Shown here piece by piece: positions 37,831 to 47,322 of a DNA stretch of 64,000 nt (positions within the stretch are counted from its first letter, which is position 1; each line of letters starts with the position of its first letter). Under the pieces are notes generated by a model that ran no database searches, was not told the origin of the DNA, and saw only the letters and a list, made by a program, of their open reading frames with translations. A program made the position numbers and the translations under genes. Location: positions 1,039,548-1,103,547 of the forward strand of contig KE159599.1 in assembly GCA_000403275.2 (NCBI GenBank). The letters run 5' to 3'. The DNA comes from Lachnospiraceae bacterium 28-4. Lineage in GTDB: Bacteria; Bacillota; Clostridia; Lachnospirales; Lachnospiraceae.

Positions 37831-40176
37831 TTACTCCGTCCTTATAATCGTCTCCACCACCGACATCCTCCTCACGCGCCTTACCGGGTGATGCACGGCC
37901 GCCGCCAGGGAAACAGCCACGACAATAAGAATGACTGCCAGGCTGGCCGTTGGAAAAGTCCATTCCTCCCCCCAGCGAACCGTCACCATATAATAATACA
38001 GTATCCGGTTCACCGGCAGACCTGCCCCGCATCCGATGATCATTCCCCACAAAGCATAAGTCCCAGCCTCAGCAACGATCATCTTTTCCATCTGGGCGCA
38101 TTCCATGCCGACGGCCCGCATAGCCCCGTACTGCCTCATGCGCGCGGATACGCTCATCGCGATAATATTGATCACATGGAAAACAGTAATCAGCGCAATT
38201 ACCGCCAGAAAACCATATACAAACACGATAACGGAATACATCGCCCCTTTTGCCTGTCTGTTTTTCATCCTTCTGTCGGATAAATGCACATCATCTCCGG
38301 CAAGGGCGCGGATTTCATCGATCGTTGTATTGGATGCCCTTCTATTCAACTGAATATCTATAATGGTATAATCCTCTTCTCCCGTCAACCCCTGAAAAGT
38401 GCTTTCCGAACATATTAAAATCACTTCTCCGTCCGCGCTGTTAAACGGACACTGGCTTAAAACCCCGGAAATGGCGAACTCCTCTCCTCCATTTCCCGTA
38501 TCAATCTGCAAGACGTCTCCTTCCCTTACCGGCTGATCCGGCCTGAACACCGCCAGCATTCCCCTCCCGTTCACCGCTTCTTCAAAAGAACCCTCCACTA
38601 GATCCTCCTTCGCCCACCCAAACTGATAATCTTCATAGGATATAATACAGGCAGAGCCTTTTTCCCCCCTGATCTCCACTGGCACATCATAGGCAAACAT
38701 CCTTCCATATACCCGTTTTACCCCTTCTATCTTCGATATCCTCTCTCCCAGCTCACCGTCCATGGAGCTGTCCCCCTCTTGACCGATGAGAGAAATATCC
38801 GGCGTATAGGGCTGTAATCCATTCAGTGCATGTCCCATAAAATCAACCGTTGTAGCAAACGCCAGAAACAGTATGATACTGAAGGCAAAAGAAGATGTGG
38901 TTAAAATAAAATTTTTCCCGCTGTATAATGCATGGTGGATTCCTAACGCCGTCTCTATTCTGCCAAAACCCTTTCCTGCCGCTTTACGAACTCCCATATT
39001 ACTGTGGGCATTCCCCGAGACTGCTTCCAAAGGCGAAACTTTTGCCGCCCGTTTCGCCGGCGCACGGGCTGCCATAAGCACGCTGGCCACTCCTACTGCG
39101 GCTCCGCATGCCATACCGATCCAACTGATCCCAAACCCCGGCATCTTTCCAAAATATTCAGGATTGGTCAATCTCAAAAAAGCACAGAGCAGCCAGATAA
39201 TGCCAGTGCCAATCCCAATTCCCGCCGGAACTGCTATCCTGCACCAGCCAAGCGCTTCCTTTCTGACAAGCCTGGATATCTGCTTCCTTTCTGCCCCCAG
39301 ACAGGAAAGCAGTCCGAAAAACTCCGTCCGCCGGACAACATAGCTATTCATACTGCTGCTAATCATCAATACTCCTGCTACCGCTGCCAATATGGAAAGA
39401 AAAAGGGCCGCGCCATATAAAATGAGTATGGTAGGATCATCGCTCTGCCCCATAGTCGCCAGCAGCAGTTCATTTCCTGATACCTTATCCTCCGGGATTC
39501 CGAATTGATCCCGGATACTTTCCTCCGCTTTTCGAATGTTGCACCAAGGCAGAAATTTTACATATATCAAGGACTCCCTCTCTTCTCCCTCTTTTGCCCG
39601 GATATTTCTGAAGCCCTCCATATTCATTATCAGTCCAAAAACCCCTTTTTCCGCCAGCATCGGCGTCTGCTCCAAAATCCCCGTCACCTGATAAACAAAC
39701 TCCGTTCCATCCGGCCCGGAAAGAACGATCCTGCTCCCGACCGTAAGTCCCAGCCTTTTTTTCATATCCGCATCTATCATCACTTCGCCCGGCTCCTCTG
39801 GAAATACCCCTTCCTGCATGCGGACGCCAAAAACATCCAAACCGGTTCTGTCCAAACCAGCAATCAACGCCTCCTCTCCTTCTATCCGGTAATGCATATC
39901 CAATCGGTAATTCAAAACATCATACCGGCTGCATGTTTCAATTTCCGGTCTTCCGGCGAGTATTTCCATCTGTTCATCATCCATTCCCCGGAAAGCAATA
40001 TGCCATTCTCCGTAGTCTTCCTTCGCCTGTTTACGCATGGTACGTATTTCCATATCCGCCATACCAAAAATCGTCATAACAAGAAATACGGAAAATATAA
40101 TACAAAAAACCGTCATTCGGTTCTGATCCTTACGGACTTTGGCCGAGATAGAAGCGAGTTCAAGATAATTTTTCAT
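37831..40176 (-). CDS. ABC transporter permease, FtsX/MacB type
   Basis: 781 residues from [20 protein letters not shown], with GAGG close upstream; the ATG at 40182 is also possible. One N-terminal membrane segment (24-45), a large extracellular domain (about 50-240), three segments (250-370), a second extracellular domain (430-640) and three C-terminal segments (RQYGAMRAVGMECAQM motif). It pairs with the ATPase that overlaps its start. The set resembles peptide-resistance or lipoprotein-type exporters rather than an uptake system. Confidence 0.92.
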   Translation of the reverse strand: MKNYLELASISAKVRKDQNRMTVFCIIFSVFLVMTIFGMADMEIRTMRKQAKEDYGEWHIAFRGMDDEQMEILAGRPEIETCSRYDVLNYRLDMHYRIEGEEALIAGLDRTGLDVFGVRMQEGVFPEEPGEVMIDADMKKRLGLTVGSRIVLSGPDGTEFVYQVTGILEQTPMLAEKGVFGLIMNMEGFRNIRAKEGEERESLIYVKFLPWCNIRKAEESIRDQFGIPEDKVSGNELLLATMGQSDDPTILILYGAALFLSILAAVAGVLMISSSMNSYVVRRTEFFGLLSCLGAERKQISRLVRKEALGWCRIAVPAGIGIGTGIIWLLCAFLRLTNPEYFGKMPGFGISWIGMACGAAVGVASVLMAARAPAKRAAKVSPLEAVSGNAHSNMGVRKAAGKGFGRIETALGIHHALYSGKNFILTTSSFAFSIILFLAFATTVDFMGHALNGLQPYTPDISLIGQEGDSSMDGELGERISKIEGVKRVYGRMFAYDVPVEIRGEKGSACIISYEDYQFGWAKEDLVEGSFEEAVNGRGMLAVFRPDQPVREGDVLQIDTGNGGEEFAISGVLSQCPFNSADGEVILICSESTFQGLTGEEDYTIIDIQLNRRASNTTIDEIRALAGDDVHLSDRRMKNRQAKGAMYSVIVFVYGFLAVIALITVFHVINIIAMSVSARMRQYGAMRAVGMECAQMEKMIVAEAGTYALWGMIIGCGAGLPVNRILYYYMVTVRWGEEWTFPTASLAVILIVVAVSLAAAVHHPVRRVRRMSVVETIIRTE

Positions 40177-40897
40177 CCTCATTGCCCCTTTCCAAACTGT
40201 CAGAATGATTGTCGGCTCCGAAATATCCTCCCATATCTTTCAGCACCCCGTCCGTCACCCGGAATACCCTGTCCATATCGGACACCAGATTCATATTATG
40301 AGTAATCATCAAAATAGTCTGCTGGTAACGGCGCGAAGCCCTGACCAGTAGTTCCATAACATCCCGGCTGCTTGCCGAATCAAGATTTCCTGTGGGTTCG
40401 TCCGCCAGAATCAATGTCGGCTGCATGATCAGGGCTCTTCCAATCGCGGCTCTCTGCTGCTGTCCGCCGGAAAGCTGGCTCGGCAGATGCTTCCTTCGAT
40501 CTGCCAGCCCAAGCACTTCCAATATCTCCTCCACCCTTTCTTTCTCCGGTTTCCTTCCATCCAGAAGAAGCGGGAAAGTAATATTTTGTTCCACATTCAA
40601 CTCCTCAATCAGATGAAATTCCTGAAAAATAAAGCCGATATTTCTTCTCCTGAATATGGTACGCTTTCTTTCGTCCAGCTGAAACAAATCCTCCCCATCT
40701 ACAAAAACTCTCCCGGCCGTAGGCGTATCCAGCCCTCCAACGCAATTCAGCAGCGTACTTTTCCCCGATCCTGATTCCCCCACTATCGCCGCAAATTCTC
40801 CCTTTTCCATGACAAAACTTACATTTTTCAAAGCATTGATCTGATTTTCTCCTTTTCCGTATATCTTGCTTAAATTCTGCACTTCTAATATTTTCAT
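40160..40897 (-). CDS. ABC exporter ATPase (LolD/MacB type)
   Basis: 245 residues. Walker [11 protein letters not shown]-loop [12 protein letters not shown], signature LSGGQQQR, Walker [14 protein letters not shown]. The family is typical of BceA/MacB ATPases. It overlaps the permease gene by 17-23 bases. A TAAGGAGGACGG ribosome site precedes it. The likely response-regulator operator at 40936-40973 lies directly upstream. Confidence 0.95.
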   Translation of the reverse strand: MKILEVQNLSKIYGKGENQINALKNVSFVMEKGEFAAIVGESGSGKSTLLNCVGGLDTPTAGRVFVDGEDLFQLDERKRTIFRRRNIGFIFQEFHLIEELNVEQNITFPLLLDGRKPEKERVEEILEVLGLADRRKHLPSQLSGGQQQRAAIGRALIMQPTLILADEPTGNLDSASSRDVMELLVRASRRYQQTILMITHNMNLVSDMDRVFRVTDGVLKDMGGYFGADNHSDSLERGNEDEKLS

Positions 40898-40935
40898 CGT
40901 TTCCGTCCTCCTTATATGGAGAATACCACCCGGGA

Positions 40936-40973
40936 CTTACAATAGCGTGAATATTGCCTTACAATTTTGTAAG
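40936..40973 (-). promoter_or_regulatory. Probable response-regulator operator of the ABC exporter
   Basis: CTTACAAT occurs at 40936-40943 and again at 40958-40965, a 22-base (two-turn) spacing. The second is part of the perfect palindrome CTTACAATTTTGTAAG (40958-40973). This is the kind of site bound by OmpR-type regulators such as the one at 42271. Confidence 0.6.
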
Positions 40974-41007
40974 ATAATATATTGGATAAAATGCTCAAAA
41001 TATTAAA

Positions 41008-42237
41008 TTATAATTCCTTAAGCTTTATTGGAAAAGTCATTACAAAAGCTGCCCCTCCCCCCGGAATATTATGGGCAGACAACATCCCTCCCTGCCCTTC
41101 CATTACTGATTTCGCCAAAGGCAGACCAAGCCCGATGCCATTTCCCTTTCCCACGCGGTAAAACCTCTTAAACATATGATGAAACATTTCCTCTCCGATC
41201 CCTTCCCCATCGTCTATTACCGAAATCCTTACTGCGCCCGCAAGCTCTTCCCACGAGATCTCGATTTTTGCCCCCTCCCTCGTATAATCCAGCGCATTTT
41301 TTACCAGATTTCCCAATGCTTCTCCCGTCCATTGCAAATCGCAGTTCACACTTACTCTGTCCTGGCCGGACAAAAGAATCTCTTTCCCTTCTCGCTGTGC
41401 CCGGACTGCCAGTTCTTCAATTCCCCTTTTCACCACATCCACGACCGGATGATCTTTCTTTTCAAATATCACCGCTCCTGCATCCAGCCTCGTGATTTTC
41501 AGCAACGCAAGAATCAGCTGCTCCATCCGTATAAGCGCTTCCGAGGCTTTTTTCGTAAATTTTATGACGGTTTCCGTATTTTCAGGTTCTGCCAATATAA
41601 TTTCACAATACATTTCCAGCGCTGCCAATGGCGTTTTCAGCTGATGGGAAATATCGGATATCGTATCCTTTAAAAACGCTTTCGCCCTCCCTGTCATTTC
41701 ACCTTGCGCCGCCAGCGCCTTTGCCAAATGATCCACGCTTCCAAACAACTGATGCAGACGCCCTTCTTCCAAATAAGAAAGATTTCCGGAAAAATCCCCT
41801 TCTGTAAATTTCCGCACCATCTTCTCCGCCTCCGCATATACTTTTTCCCTGTCCGAAAAGAAAAAGCCTGCCCCCGCCATCTGGACAAGCCACAAACTCA
41901 TGACAAATCCTGTCATGAAAACAGCCATCTTGCTTTGCATACCGGCTATGCCGGGCAAAAAAGCAGTCTCCGCATCTTCGCCAATCCCCATCATCTCTAC
42001 AAGAGCCTCCCCCTCCGGCGATGATGCATCTGCCGCAAACGCCCTAGCAATAACATTCCTCTCCACTCCGGCTTCCAACAAAGAAGATACGACAGAACGG
42101 TTATGCGAAAGATATATTTCTTTCGATAACCGTCCGTACATCATCCATATCACTGCGGCAAAAACAGTCAACGCCGCCAATACTCCCATCAAAAAAACAT
42201 AAAAATGCCTGAACTGCCTATCCCGCCAAAAACTCAT
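41008..42237 (-). CDS. Sensor histidine kinase
   Basis: 409 residues. Two membrane segments (15-35 and about 108-128) enclose a short extracellular region of about 70 residues. The H-box DISHQLKTPLAALEMYCE (phospho-His) is at about 195-215, N-box NLVKNALDYTR, G-boxes DDGEGIGEEMF and GNGIGLGLPLAK. It lies between the response regulator and the ABC exporter genes and probably senses an envelope stress or peptide for the exporter. Confidence 0.94.
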   Translation of the reverse strand: MSFWRDRQFRHFYVFLMGVLAALTVFAAVIWMMYGRLSKEIYLSHNRSVVSSLLEAGVERNVIARAFAADASSPEGEALVEMMGIGEDAETAFLPGIAGMQSKMAVFMTGFVMSLWLVQMAGAGFFFSDREKVYAEAEKMVRKFTEGDFSGNLSYLEEGRLHQLFGSVDHLAKALAAQGEMTGRAKAFLKDTISDISHQLKTPLAALEMYCEIILAEPENTETVIKFTKKASEALIRMEQLILALLKITRLDAGAVIFEKKDHPVVDVVKRGIEELAVRAQREGKEILLSGQDRVSVNCDLQWTGEALGNLVKNALDYTREGAKIEISWEELAGAVRISVIDDGEGIGEEMFHHMFKRFYRVGKGNGIGLGLPLAKSVMEGQGGMLSAHNIPGGGAAFVMTFPIKLKEL

Positions 42238-42270
42238 TTTTACTTTCCGCCCCCATTATTCCATTTCTTT

Positions 42271-42957
42271 TCATTCCCAACAGTAGCCAATCCCTCTGAT
42301 TGTCACCAAATGCTCCGGACTGGAAGGATCTTCCTCTATTTTTTCCCTCAGACGCCGTATATATACGGAAAGGGTATTATCATCCACAAACTGTCCCCGC
42401 CCGTCCCACAGCTCTTCTAATATCATGTCTCTCGTCACGACCCTGCCCGCGGATCGAACCATCAGGCACAGCAGCCGGAATTCCACGCCTGTCAGCTCCA
42501 GCTTCCGCCCCGCCAGCCATGCCCGGTTCCCTTCCAGATCAATAAAAATATCGCCACGGGCTAACTCGGCCCTGCCCTCCCGCTTTTGGATTCCCGTCCG
42601 GCGCAAAAGAGCCTGGATTCTCGAAAATAATTCCCCCAGGCGGAAAGGCTTGGTAATATAATCATCCCCGCCGCTGTCCAGTCCCCGGATCACATGTATT
42701 TCATCATCGGAAGCCGTGAGAAAAATAATCGGCGTCTGATTTCCCTTAGCCCTTAGCATTTCGCAGACTTCAAACCCCGTTCCGTCCGGCAGCGCCACAT
42801 CCAGCAACAGCAAGTCATATTCTTTTTCCCCTAAAAGCTGCTTTGCCTCCCGGACGTTTCCTGACAGCTGAACATCATATTCTTTTTTCTCCAGTGAATA
42901 GATCAGTCCATCCGCCAGGCTTTCATCGTCTTCCAGCAGCAAAATTCTTACAGCCAT
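42271..42957 (-). CDS. OmpR-family response regulator
   Basis: 228 residues. Receiver domain with the acidic pair LEDDE, phospho-Asp in LLLLDVALPDG and Lys in DYITKPFRLGE. C-terminal winged helix (RAWLAGRKLELTGVEFRLL ... DDNTLSVYIRRLREKIEEDP). Partner of the kinase at 41008. Likely target is the repeat at 40936-40973. Short linker typical of the family. Confidence 0.95.
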   Translation of the reverse strand: MAVRILLLEDDESLADGLIYSLEKKEYDVQLSGNVREAKQLLGEKEYDLLLLDVALPDGTGFEVCEMLRAKGNQTPIIFLTASDDEIHVIRGLDSGGDDYITKPFRLGELFSRIQALLRRTGIQKREGRAELARGDIFIDLEGNRAWLAGRKLELTGVEFRLLCLMVRSAGRVVTRDMILEELWDGRGQFVDDNTLSVYIRRLREKIEEDPSSPEHLVTIRGIGYCWE

Positions 42958-42995
42958 CTCTCTTCCCTTTCTCCCCTTATTCCCCTCTTTCTTCC

Positions 42996-44864
42996 CTATT
43001 GGCCGTCCGAATGAAAAAACCGATAGATCCCCTCCGCAATATGCTCCGGTATCTCCGGCACTTCCATTAATTTCTCCACATCCGCCTCTTTCATTTCCTC
43101 AATGGATTTGAAATGCCGCATCAGCGCCTTCCTTCTGGCGGGTCCGACTCCCGGTATATCATCCAGCACAGACTTCACCTGCGTCTTTCCCCTCAGGGAG
43201 CGGTGGTATTCTACGGCGAAGCGATGGGCCTCGTCCTGTACCCTCGTAATCAGTTTAAATCCTTCCGAACTCCTGTCAATAGGAATCTCCTGATTCCGGT
43301 AGTAAAGCCCCCTCGTCCTATGGTTATCGTCTTTTACCATACCGCATACCGGAATATCGATCTGCAGTTCCTGCAAGACTTCCAACGCGATATTGACCTG
43401 CCCCTTTCCGCCGTCCATCAAAATCAGATCCGGGAACTTGGTAAAACTTCCGAATTCCTTTTCCATCTCTTTCAGAGCCATCTCCTCCCGCTCCTCCATG
43501 CCATGCACAAACCTTCTCGTCAGCACTTCCTTCATGCATGCATAATCGTCCGGCCCCGATACTGTCTTTATCTTAAATTTTCGATAATCGCTCCGCTTCG
43601 GCTTCCCCTTTTCATAGACCACCATCGACCCTACATTGGCAAATCCGCTGATATTGGAAATATCATACGCCTCCATCCGATGAATTCCCTCCACGCCGAT
43701 CAGGGCCGCGATCTCCTTTACCGCGCCGATTGTACGCCCCTCTTCCCTTTTTATCTTCTCCCTATCCTGGCTCAGCACAAGCGCCGCATTTTTGGCCGCC
43801 AGTTCCACCAGTTTTTCCTTAGAACCCTTTTTCGGCACGCGGATATAGACCCGGCTCCCTTTCCTTGCCGACAGCCATTTCTCCAGCACTTCGGTATCTT
43901 CGATCTCTTCCTGGATCATCAGCTCCCTTGGAATAAACGGAGTACCCGCGTAAAACTGCTTCACAAAGTCGAGAAGCACCTGCTTCCTCTTATTCCCTGA
44001 CACATGTGTCATATAAAAATGCTCCCGGCCGATCAGTTTTCCGTCCCTGATAAAAAATACTTGCACCACCGCATCATTTTCATCCAGTGCCAACGCGATA
44101 ATGTCCTTGTCCTCCCCGTCGCTGTCCGTGATCTTCTGCTTTTGCGCTATCTTCTTCACACTATTGAACATATCCCGGTATTTGATCGCCTCTTCAAACT
44201 CCATGTTTTCGGAAGCCTCTTTCATTTTCCTCTCCAGTTCCTTCAAAACAGGGCTGAAATTTCCACTCAAAAAATCCAGGGCATGCCCCACCTCTTCCCT
44301 GTATTCCTCCTGGGAAATGGAACCCTGGCAAGGCGCCATGCACTGTTTGATATGATAGTTCAAACAGGGCCTGTCCTTCCCGGCCTCCTTCGGGAGATTC
44401 TTGTTGCATGTCCTGAGCATATAAAGCTTATTTATTAAATCGATCGTATCCTTCACCGCCGCCGCGCTCGTAAACGGGCCGAAATACCGTGACTTATCCT
44501 TTTTCATCTCTCTGGAAAGCATCACCCTCGGATACGCGTCCCCCAGCGTCACCTTGATATAAGGATAGGTCTTATCGTCCTTAAGCATTGTATTATACCG
44601 GGGACTGTACTCCTTAATCAGATTGTTCTCCAGAACAAGGGCCTCCAGCTCGGAATCCGTAATGATATATTCGAACCGGGCAATCTGCGTCACCATCTTA
44701 TCGATCTGGGGCCCTCTTCCGATGTTTTTTCGAAAATAAGATCTGACGCGGTTATGCAAGTTGATCGCTTTACCGACATAAATAATCGCATCGTTTCCAT
44801 CATGCATAATATACACGCCCGGCTTTGCGGGCAGTTTTTTCAATTCCTCGTTAAAATCAAACAT
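42996..44864 (-). CDS. uvrC: Excinuclease ABC subunit C
   Basis: 622 residues. GIY-YIG nuclease at the N-terminus ([20 protein letters not shown]), a UVR motif ([12 protein letters not shown]), the RNase H-like C-terminal nuclease ([15 protein letters not shown] ... [11 protein letters not shown]) and helix-hairpin-helix repeats ([15 protein letters not shown]). It makes both incisions in nucleotide excision repair with UvrAB. It lies just downstream of ftsH. Confidence 0.96.
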   Translation of the reverse strand: MFDFNEELKKLPAKPGVYIMHDGNDAIIYVGKAINLHNRVRSYFRKNIGRGPQIDKMVTQIARFEYIITDSELEALVLENNLIKEYSPRYNTMLKDDKTYPYIKVTLGDAYPRVMLSREMKKDKSRYFGPFTSAAAVKDTIDLINKLYMLRTCNKNLPKEAGKDRPCLNYHIKQCMAPCQGSISQEEYREEVGHALDFLSGNFSPVLKELERKMKEASENMEFEEAIKYRDMFNSVKKIAQKQKITDSDGEDKDIIALALDENDAVVQVFFIRDGKLIGREHFYMTHVSGNKRKQVLLDFVKQFYAGTPFIPRELMIQEEIEDTEVLEKWLSARKGSRVYIRVPKKGSKEKLVELAAKNAALVLSQDREKIKREEGRTIGAVKEIAALIGVEGIHRMEAYDISNISGFANVGSMVVYEKGKPKRSDYRKFKIKTVSGPDDYACMKEVLTRRFVHGMEEREEMALKEMEKEFGSFTKFPDLILMDGGKGQVNIALEVLQELQIDIPVCGMVKDDNHRTRGLYYRNQEIPIDRSSEGFKLITRVQDEAHRFAVEYHRSLRGKTQVKSVLDDIPGVGPARRKALMRHFKSIEEMKEADVEKLMEVPEIPEHIAEGIYRFFHSDGQ

Positions 44865-44885
44865 ATCCGCGTTACTCCGTTATAT

Positions 44886-47027
44886 TCAAAAGCTTCCCGG
44901 CGTGTTGGAAAAGCGTCCGACTGTCCCGGGATCCTTTTCTTCAGCGGTTTCCACGCTTTCTTCCTCTCCGACGCCCGCGCCATCGTCCTCTTTCTTCTCC
45001 GGCACATCCTCATCTTTCCGGCCGGGAAGCGCTGCATCAGCTTTCTCTTCTATCTCTTTCCCTTCTTTATCATCCTCTTCCGGCTCGGGAATTCCCTTCT
45101 CTTCACGGTATATTTTCATGAATTCCTTTCCGGTGATCGTTTCTTTCTCAATCAGATGGGCTGCCAGCTTATCCATCAGCTCCCTGTTTTCGGATAAAAG
45201 CTGCTTTGCTTCTTCATAACAGCCTTTCAGAAGATTCATGACTTCCGTATCCACATCCGCCGCCGTCACATCGCTGCAATTCAGCCTAGATCCCCCGCCC
45301 AGATATTCATTCTCTATCGTAGCCAGCCCCATCAGTCCGAACCTGTCGCTCATCCCGAAGCGGGTCACCATATTCTTAGCAATATTCGTCGCCTTCTCGA
45401 TATCGTTGGCCGCGCCGGTCGTTACCGTGTCGAACACGATCTCTTCCGCCGCCCGGCCTCCCAGATAGCCTACCAGCATATCGTGGAGTTCTGCCTTTGT
45501 GTTCAGATATTTTTCCTCCTCCGGCACCTGCATAACATAGCCCAAAGCGCCCATCGTCCTTGGAACAATCGTAATTTTCTGCACCGGTTCGGAATTTTTC
45601 TGCAACGCGCTGAGCAGGGCGTGCCCCACTTCATGGTAGGATACGATTTTTCGTTCTTCCTTGCTCATAATGCGGTCTTTCTTCTCCTTGCCCACCAATA
45701 CCTGTTCCACCGCTTCAAACAAATCCTGCTGGCAGACATAATTCCTTCCTTTCTGTACCGCATTGATCGCCGCTTCGTTGATCATATTGGCAAGATCCGA
45801 GCCGACCGCTCCACTGGTCGCCAAAGCTATCGCTTCCAGATCCACGCTTTCATCCATCAGCACATCCTTCGCATGTACCTTAAGAATCTCCGAACGCCCT
45901 TTTAAATCCGGTTTATCCACGATGATCCTGCGGTCAAAACGGCCCGGGCGCAGCAGCGCCTTATCCAGTATTTCCGGCCGGTTCGTAGCCCCCAGAATCA
46001 GAACTCCCTTGGAAGTATCGAAACCATCCATTTCGGACAGAAGCTGGTTCAAAGTCTGTTCCCTTTCCTCGTTTCCTCCCCCGTATTTGCTGTCCCTGCT
46101 TCGTCCGATCGCATCGATCTCATCGATAAATACAATACAAGGCGCATTTTTTGTAGCTTCCTTAAACAGATCCCTTACCCTGGAGGCGCCCACGCCCACG
46201 TACATCTCGATAAAATCCGAACCTGTCAAAGAAAAAAACGGCACGTGTGCCTCTCCTGCCACCGCTTTTGCCAGCAATGTCTTTCCTGTTCCCGGAGGTC
46301 CCACCAGGAGGGCTCCTTTGGGCAGTTTTGCCCCGATTTTTGCATATCTGCCCGGATTATGAAGAAAGTCAACCACTTCCTGCAGGGATTCTTTCGCTTC
46401 ATCCTCCCCTGCCACGTCTTTAAAACTTACCCCTGTTTCCTTTTCCACGTACACTTTCGCATTGCTCTTCCCAATGCCCATGACTCCGCCGCCGTTCTTT
46501 GCCATCCGTCGGAATAAAAGGCTTAAAATAAGCCACAAAAGAAGCACCGGCGCGATATAAGTCAAAATGATCGAAAGAATCATCCCCGAACTATCAGGAA
46601 CCACTCCCTTGACATCCACGTCATTTTCCAGAAGGCGCTGGGTCAAGCCTTCATCCTGAATCTTTCCTGTGTAATAAGTAACCGTCACCCCGTACCCATA
46701 AATGCCAAGGGCATTTTCCTGTTTCTTCGGTTTGATGGAAATGCGGTCAGACTCAATTTGCACGCTTTCCACTTCGCCGTTTTCCACCATCTCAATAAAT
46801 TCGTTATACGTGATCTCTTTCTCCGTATTGCCGGTCATCGCCTTCATAAAATAACTCATGCAAAAAAGAGTGATAAGAGAAGCGATCAGCAGCAGGAGAA
46901 TGCTCTGCTTCTTCGGATTTTCCCCATTGCCTCCCGGCCCCTTATTCCCATTATTATTCTGATTTCCTCCACGATTGCCGTTATTGTAGCCGCCCCCATC
47001 GTATTGGCTTAAATTGTTATTATCCAT
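44886..47027 (-). CDS. ftsH: ATP-dependent zinc metalloprotease FtsH
   Basis: 713 residues. Walker A VGPPGTGKT, Walker B IVFIDEIDAIGR, second region of homology LRPGRFDRRI, zinc site HEVGH. Two membrane segments (42-62 and about 155-175) flank a short extracytoplasmic domain. Unusual are the 40-residue N-terminal Asn/Gly-rich stretch (QYDGGGYNNGNRGGNQNNNG) and a highly acidic C-terminal tail of about 70 residues. It degrades membrane and regulatory proteins. A good promoter lies upstream. Confidence 0.96.
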   Translation of the reverse strand: MDNNNLSQYDGGGYNNGNRGGNQNNNGNKGPGGNGENPKKQSILLLLIASLITLFCMSYFMKAMTGNTEKEITYNEFIEMVENGEVESVQIESDRISIKPKKQENALGIYGYGVTVTYYTGKIQDEGLTQRLLENDVDVKGVVPDSSGMILSIILTYIAPVLLLWLILSLLFRRMAKNGGGVMGIGKSNAKVYVEKETGVSFKDVAGEDEAKESLQEVVDFLHNPGRYAKIGAKLPKGALLVGPPGTGKTLLAKAVAGEAHVPFFSLTGSDFIEMYVGVGASRVRDLFKEATKNAPCIVFIDEIDAIGRSRDSKYGGGNEEREQTLNQLLSEMDGFDTSKGVLILGATNRPEILDKALLRPGRFDRRIIVDKPDLKGRSEILKVHAKDVLMDESVDLEAIALATSGAVGSDLANMINEAAINAVQKGRNYVCQQDLFEAVEQVLVGKEKKDRIMSKEERKIVSYHEVGHALLSALQKNSEPVQKITIVPRTMGALGYVMQVPEEEKYLNTKAELHDMLVGYLGGRAAEEIVFDTVTTGAANDIEKATNIAKNMVTRFGMSDRFGLMGLATIENEYLGGGSRLNCSDVTAADVDTEVMNLLKGCYEEAKQLLSENRELMDKLAAHLIEKETITGKEFMKIYREEKGIPEPEEDDKEGKEIEEKADAALPGRKDEDVPEKKEDDGAGVGEEESVETAEEKDPGTVGRFSNTPGSF

Positions 47028-47075
47028 AATGACTCCTACGTATCCTTATTTTTCAGCTTTTCAGCCGCTTATTTC

Positions 47076-47104
47076 ATTATAGGGATTGGGTTTTGATAAA
47101 TCAA
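47076..47104 (-). promoter_or_regulatory. Promoter of ftsH
   Basis: TTGATT (47099-47104), 17 bases, TATAAT (47076-47081) on the minus strand, 49 bases before the ftsH ATG. Confidence 0.75.
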
Positions 47105-47322
47105 TAAGATATTTATGAAAATATTTTACCATGTATAAAAGATTTCTAAATTTTTTTCATGGAAACTCTGGATTTTTATCCTTCATTCATTGTATAATAC
47201 AAAAGTTGTTTTATTTTTCGGCATCTGAATACCATGAACCGAAACCAAGACCAAACAGGCCGCACCTGCTATTCAGGGGCTTTATTGTAGCGGCCAAAAA
47301 GAAATACGAGGACTGACATCAT

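Noticed and set aside
37739-38050. 103-residue minus-strand frame overlapping the ABC permease C-terminus
   Set aside because: Most of it lies in a wrong frame of the permease; only the part past the permease stop is noted as a possible relic.
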